NCBI RefSeq assembly: GCF_000313135.1
Contig: NW_004457302.1
Span: forward strand, 1-12,212
Source of the DNA: Acanthamoeba castellanii str. Neff
Lineage: Eukaryota; Discosea; Longamoebia; Acanthamoebidae
Direction of reading: 5' to 3'
DNA: 12,212 nucleotides
Shown here: positions 8,872 through 12,212 of the stretch, in pieces
How the letters are laid out: the number at the start of each line of letters is the position of its first letter
Numbering within the stretch: the first letter of the stretch is position 1
Program-made: the position numbers and the translations under genes
The notes under the pieces: generated by a model
Databases searched by the model: none
Told to the model about the DNA's origin: nothing
What the model saw: only the letters and a program-made list of their open reading frames with translations

Positions 8872-11160
8872 ATGGAGGAGGAACCCCCCCCCCACGGTTC
8901 TTGACGAACCAGTCCTCGAAAAGCTCTATTACGCTTCAGAAAACGGTACATCCCATCTTCTACTTGCTGCTGTGGTATGACTTTAGAAGCCGTGTTGAAC
9001 ACTTTTGCTGGCCATACTTTATTCGCCTCTCTTTAGCGAGGGAATTGCTGGCTGCCGTGTCGCTCGAAGACCTCGCAGAAGAACTGAGTACGGCCCACCG
9101 GACTTTTTCACACGTTACCTACATATTATTAACACCAGCCACGCTCACCGGCCACACGACAGCCCGTCGTAGCGATCTGAAATGTCCGCTGTGCGGCGAC
9201 CAACCAAAGACGCCACAAGCCTACGCGAACCACTACAAAGCGTGTAGCAAACTGCATGGACAGGTACCCTTCTCGTCAAGATAGGCTTGCAATCGTGCCC
9301 GCGGTTCCAACGCGTCGTGCTTTTAGGGGAAACCAGCGAAGGAGCCCAAGCGCAAGCCCCAGCGCAAGCGAGCCCGACACGACGACTCCCCCCGGGCTGT
9401 CACGCACATCCTGCCGGCCGTCCAGAACGTCGTCCTACAGCCGCCAGCGCCGGCGCGCAACACTGTCCACGCAGTGCTTGGCATTGTGGCCGGGCAGGTC
9501 TCAGTGTTCCTCCAGTTCGACCGACCAGAAGAGGCCCCGCCATTCGTGGTGACCATCGCGACCTCCACCACCAAGCCTGTTCAAGCAGACACCAGGACCA
9601 TACGGCCTGGCTACTACGCCATCCAAGGAGTCCACGACACGGCTTCGACCGAAACCGCTTTTTGGGTCAACGTAGACATGTACAACTCCGCTCCGTCGGG
9701 CGCCGTCTCCAAGGAGTCGTACAAGGTGGCGTTCAGCAATTTAGTGGCTTGCGGTACGTTGGGCGCCCCCGCACGGGAATAATTCCGTTTGCGCTCATGC
9801 TCACGCTGTGTCGTGTCGTTGGTCGTGTCGTCAGGGGAGGATGGGCTCGAGAGCAGGCTTGGGGAAGACAGGATGCTCACGGTACACAACGGTGATGGCG
9901 GAGCCGCCAGCTCTCCTTTCGTCGGAGACGACGCCACAACCGAAGGCGAACCTCTCAGTTCTCCCTCAACTTCGAGTGACGGCGACGGCGACGGCGACGG
10001 CTACAATGACACCGACGACGATGACGACAGTGACGAGGACAGCAATGACGATGACGGCGCGTACGGACCCGCTCGCAGTCCCTCTCTTTCGCAACAATGA
10101 CCTCACGTGTGCGTGTGCGTGTGCGTGTGCGTGTGCGTGTGCGTGTGCGTGTGCGTGTGCGTGTGCGTGTGCGTGTGCGTGTGCGTGTGCGTGTGCGTGT
10201 GCGTGTTTTCAGACCGTGCCCGGCAGCAGACCTCGGTTGTTCTTTCAGGTCCTGCGACAAGGAGGAGATCTGGGAACACACGGGACGGTGCTGTCTCCAT
10301 CTGCGAAGGAGGCTCGCCCAGTGGTATAAGCACACCATCAAGCTCACGCACCACCTGGCCAGTCTGACCAAGGTTCGCATCGATGACTCTCAGCTCGAGG
10401 CCCATGATGGATGGGGAGAGTTACTAATCACCCCCCCCCCGGGGTCTGTCAGGACCGGCAGCAAACGCGCGAAGAAGGAAAACAAGTGGTGGTCAAGGAA
10501 GGGGGTGTGGACTATTTGGATCACTTGTTCAGGACGATCCAACGGGACTGTAGTGCATTGGCGGCCCAAACGCAGCAGCAGCCACAGCAGTGCCAACAAC
10601 CATCAACTCAGGTAACACAGCCACTCGGAAAAACTCGAGTACTAAGGAGCCGCGCACTACACCAGTCCTGTGATGCTTCTTTCATCGCACAAGACAGTGT
10701 GATGGACACGGCCCACCTGTGTGAAGATTGGGACGTATTACTAGCTGAGGTACGTGCAACATCGCGACTCCAACCCTGTAGCGGCACGTCGCGCCAACTG
10801 CGTATTTTTTTGCAACCACAGGACTACGATCAATGGTTCAGCGGTGAGCGCTACAGCACACCAGCGCCATGCAGCGTACCACCAGGTTTTCTCCCCTCCT
10901 GCGTGTTGTTTGTGTGTTTAGTTGTTCGTCCTGAACGAAGTTCTGCGTATGCAGACTACACCCCTGCCTTTGACCCGACTTCTCTGGCCTTTGGACCTGT
11001 CGGGTACCTATGCAGCCAGTGTGGACTCCGCTGCCGTTCCGCCGCTGGCCTGGGTTCCCATATCAAGTTCAGGCACTCAGCCCTTTGGACGCCCAAGAAG
11101 AGGCCGCAAAGCCCTACCCTTAACACCTCGAACTCGCGTGTCATTAAGGGCGAACAGTGA
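8872..11160 (+). CDS. Two-zinc-finger protein of unrecognised family (frame break in exon 1)
   Basis: Proposed exons: 8872-8945, 9037-9087, 9139-9263, 9327-9753, 9835-10060, 10249-10372, 10453-10611, 10666-10749, 10822-10843, 10922-11160. The exons total 1531 nt; removing one C from the C10 run in exon 1 gives 1530 nt and 509 aa. The start is GCCATGG at 8872. A C2HC finger (C57, C60, H73, C77) precedes a basic nuclear-signal-like cluster (about 88-100, KRKPQRKRAR). A beta-rich region follows (about 118-225), then a Ser/Asp/Glu acidic stretch (about 265-300), a Cys/His-containing helix-like part (302-342), a Gln-rich patch (about 380-395), and a C-terminal C2H2 finger (C461, C464, H477, H482). 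A nuclear nucleic-acid-binding or chromatin role is plausible but inferred. The family was not recognised. The 51-nt and 54-nt introns could instead be coding. Confidence 0.65.
8884..8893 (+). other. C10 run causing a one-base frame break in exon 1
   Basis: From the Kozak-like ATG at 8872 the frame stops at 8902-8904 as written. With nine C it continues through LEKLYYASEN and joins, in phase 1, to RELLAAVSLEDLAEEL. An assembly or read error in the homopolymer is the simplest reading; a true disabling or length-variable allele is possible. Confidence 0.6.
9808..9832. repeat. TCGTG pentamer copies in zinc-finger gene intron
   Basis: TGTCGTGTCGTTGGTCGTGT lies just before the CAG acceptor of the 9754-9834 intron. 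It is an imperfect copy of the pentamer seen in other introns of the window. Confidence 0.8.
10061..10248 (+). other. 188-nt intron holding a hexamer microsatellite
   Basis: The donor is GTACGG after the acidic stretch and the acceptor TTCTTTCAG, in phase 2. Splicing joins DDDGA to SCDKEEIW. A second possible acceptor, TTTTCAG, ends at 10212. The frame before the intron meets a stop at 10098, so the intron is required. Confidence 0.85.
10107..10206. repeat. (GTGTGC)n hexamer array, about 16.7 copies
   Basis: A perfect 100-base tandem hexamer lies wholly within the 10061-10248 intron. Its translation in any frame (Val-Arg, Cys-Ala, Cys-Val) is an artefact. Confidence 0.97.
10373..10452 (+). 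other. 80-nt intron with TTACTAAT branch-like motif and C10 tract
   Basis: The donor GTTCGC is atypical and the acceptor is TCTGTCAG, in phase 0. TTACTAAT at 10420-10427 resembles a branch point and is followed by ten C at 10431-10440. Splicing joins LASLTK to DRQQTREE. Confidence 0.75.
10822..10843 (+). other. 22-nt microexon in zinc-finger gene
   Basis: It encodes DYDQWFS plus one base. It lies between a 72-nt intron (GTACGT..CCACAG) and a 78-nt intron (GTGAGC..GTTTAG). Both flanking introns are 3n and stop-free, so the exon would keep frame whichever of them is retained. Confidence 0.6.
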
Positions 11161-11232
11161 CGAACGCGCCAACAACACAAACAAAAAGCAAATAAGGGCC
11201 ACATGACACTAATAATTGTACAAGTGCAACCA
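11161..11232. other. Convergent 3' ends, 72-bp gap
   Basis: This is the gap between the stop of the zinc-finger gene and the stop of the membrane-protein gene. It is A-rich on the plus strand (ACAAACAAAAAGCAAATAAGG). An AATAAG at 11189-11194 is a possible weak poly(A) signal for the plus-strand gene. Confidence 0.5.
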
Positions 11233-12212
11233 TCAGAGCAGTGGCAGTCGCTCGGACGACAGGCTGCGGCCGTAGTCGTCATACATGGCCGCGACCAGAT
11301 CGCCGCGGTGGAATCCGTGGTGCATGAGACCCACCTCCTGCAGCGACCGTGCCGCCGCCTCTTGCTCGTCTTCATCGTCGTCGTCGTCGCTATCGTCGCC
11401 GTCGCCCTTCTTCGCCGCGCCCATGCCCTTCCTTGTCGTCTTTACGCTCCTGCTCGACGACGCCTTGGGCTTCTTCAAATGTCTCCCGCAACCATGAGAG
11501 ATTGTGAGTGTGCGCGGTGTGTGCGGTGTGCGTGTGCGGTGTGTGCGGTGGTGTGTGTCGTGTTGGGGGAGAGAGGAGCACCTCGCCTTCCCCTTCCTCC
11601 TCTTCGTCGTCCTCCTCGTCGTCGTTGAATCGCTTGGCCAGGTCGGGACAGCAACAGGTGAGCGACTTGGAGAACATGAACATCACGATCTCGTGCACCG
11701 CGCAGCAAAACGCGGCCGCGCCGCCCAGCACGCCTACGTGTGCGCCCAACCGACATGTCAGCTGCTTTGGCCATCCAATCGTGTTTTGTCTGTGTCGTGT
11801 CGTGTCGCGTGTGCGGTGTGCGTGTGCGTGAGTACCGACGAGCGAGAGCCAGTCGTAGGTGACCACCTGCGAGTAGCAGCCCACGGCGAACGACGAATAC
11901 GAGAACGTGATCAACACACTGCCGATCGTAGTACCTGCCCACAGTAAGCATTATCACCAATCAGCCTCACGTCAATAAAAATGCAATAATAGAAAATGAA
12001 AAGAGGCATGACGCACTGGAGGCGGAAGAGGAGGAGGTCGACGGGTAGAAGGCGATGGCCGAGGGTCCGCTTAGGTAGACGTCCTCCTCCTGGGTGAGCA
12101 CCGTCCAGTAGTCCGTGTACGGCACCACCAGGAAGCTGGGCGAATCGTCCGATGGCGCCTGGAAACAGTAATTCGTTAATGGCGTGTTGTGTGTCGTGTG
12201 TCGTGTGTCGTG
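11233..12212 (-). CDS. Membrane protein of unrecognised family with acidic tail, C-terminal part
   Basis: Proposed exons in transcript order: 12017-12158, 11836-11934, 11582-11733, 11233-11472, with more upstream beyond the window after a partial intron (12159 on). The visible part is 633 nt, 210 aa. It starts APSDDSPSFLVVPYTDYW, then a Ser-rich stretch, then a beta-like or hydrophobic strand (about 51-72, TFSYSSFAVGCYSQVV). A strongly hydrophobic segment follows (about 77-101, WLSLVGVLGGAAAFCCAVHE), then a Cys cluster (CCC). The cytosolic-looking tail has two acidic runs (about 113-131 and 155-167) and a basic Ser/Lys patch between them. Family unknown. The YDWLSLVG..GG pattern before and into the membrane loosely recalls the last membrane helix of DEG/ENaC-like channels, but this is weak. 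The last intron's acceptor is uncertain (11470 or 11473). An alternative frame there would end the protein earlier, near 11390. Confidence 0.6.
11790..11832. repeat. TCGTG and GTGCG repeats in membrane-protein intron
   Basis: TGTCGTGTCGTGTCGCG followed by GTGTGCGGTGTGCGTGTGCG lies in the 11734-11835 intron, on the donor side. Confidence 0.85.
12159..12212 (-). other. Partial intron at window end with TCGTG repeats
   Basis: The acceptor GTTTCCAG ends next to the exon at 12158. The donor lies outside the window. The visible outer part is GTGTGTCGTGTGTCGTG repeats (about 12190-12212). Confidence 0.75.

Noticed and set aside
9088..9138. Reading the 51-base segment as coding (STAHRTF..LLTPA)
   Set aside because: It has a GTACGG donor, a TTAACACCAG end and AT-rich composition, so an intron is favoured. 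Not excluded, because both readings keep frame.
10107..10206. Tandem array considered as a CRISPR or telomere-like array
   Set aside because: There are no spacers, the unit is a 6-base microsatellite, and it sits inside an intron.
10097..10405. Hexamer region read as protein (Val-Arg, Cys-Val, Thr-His repeats)
   Set aside because: All frames of a pure (GTGTGC)n array are open. The flanking coding phases require it to be spliced out.
10973..11160. Su(z)12-type (PRC2) identity for the two-finger protein
   Set aside because: The C-terminal finger resembles the Su(z)12 finger, but no VEFS-box follows it and the N-terminal part does not match. A family call is not justified.
11390..11500. Alternative C-terminus of the last gene ending near 11390 (RETFEEAQ.. 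Arg-rich end)
   Set aside because: The phase-0 join from the acidic exon leads to the frame ending at 11233, which gives a longer and more protein-like tail.
1..12212. Bacterial or viral origin for any part of the window
   Set aside because: All five genes have spliceosomal introns with GT/AG borders and eukaryotic-type proteins. No phage, transposase or bacterial operon features were seen.

Overview
The window reads as nuclear DNA of a GC-rich, intron-dense protist, most like an Acanthamoeba-type amoebozoan. The reasons are short spliceosomal introns in every gene (51-188 nt), very compact intergenic gaps, simple repeats in the introns and eukaryote-only protein families. The species is an inference from style and was not tested by a search. 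Five protein-coding genes can be supported. Exon joins were worked out by hand from GT/AG borders, reading phase and protein continuity. Each proposed mRNA keeps one frame, except for one homopolymer problem in the fourth gene.

Layout. (1) Plus strand, window start to 3093: the 3' part of a SUN-domain protein of the Slp1/SUCO/OPT type, with the end of the SUN domain, a long Ala/Thr/Pro-rich linker, a coiled coil, one membrane segment and an unusually long charged tail. (2) Minus strand, 3218-5927: a complete 13-exon MFSD1-type major facilitator (478 aa), convergent with gene 1. (3) Minus strand, 6406-8270: a 7-exon TLDc-domain protein (385 aa) whose TLDc domain is interrupted by an acidic then basic insertion of about 145 residues. 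(4) Plus strand, 8872-11160: a 10-exon protein of unrecognised family with a C2HC finger near the N-terminus, an acidic centre and a classical C2H2 finger at the C-terminus. Its first exon carries a C10 run that breaks the frame by one base. (5) Minus strand, 11233 to window end: the C-terminal part of an unrecognised membrane protein with an acidic tail, convergent with gene 4.

Non-coding content. The gap 5928-6405 separates the MFSD1 start from the TLDc stop and holds CCAAT-type motifs, including a 12-bp palindrome. The gap 8271-8871 is a divergent promoter region with an AT-rich core and a 12-bp direct repeat. Introns of all five genes carry a TCGTG/CACGA pentamer in various copy numbers. 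No tRNA, rRNA, CRISPR array, transposase or insertion sequence was seen.

How the genes might relate. MFSD1 transporters and TLDc proteins (V-ATPase interactors in animals and yeast) both act at endolysosomes in other eukaryotes, and Slp1/SUCO acts in the ER and nuclear envelope. There is no sign of an operon. Shared function between neighbours is only a weak inference. The most unusual points are the interrupted TLDc domain, the tailed Slp1/SUCO protein, the two-finger orphan protein with its microexon and frame break, and the GTAC-type splice donor bias.
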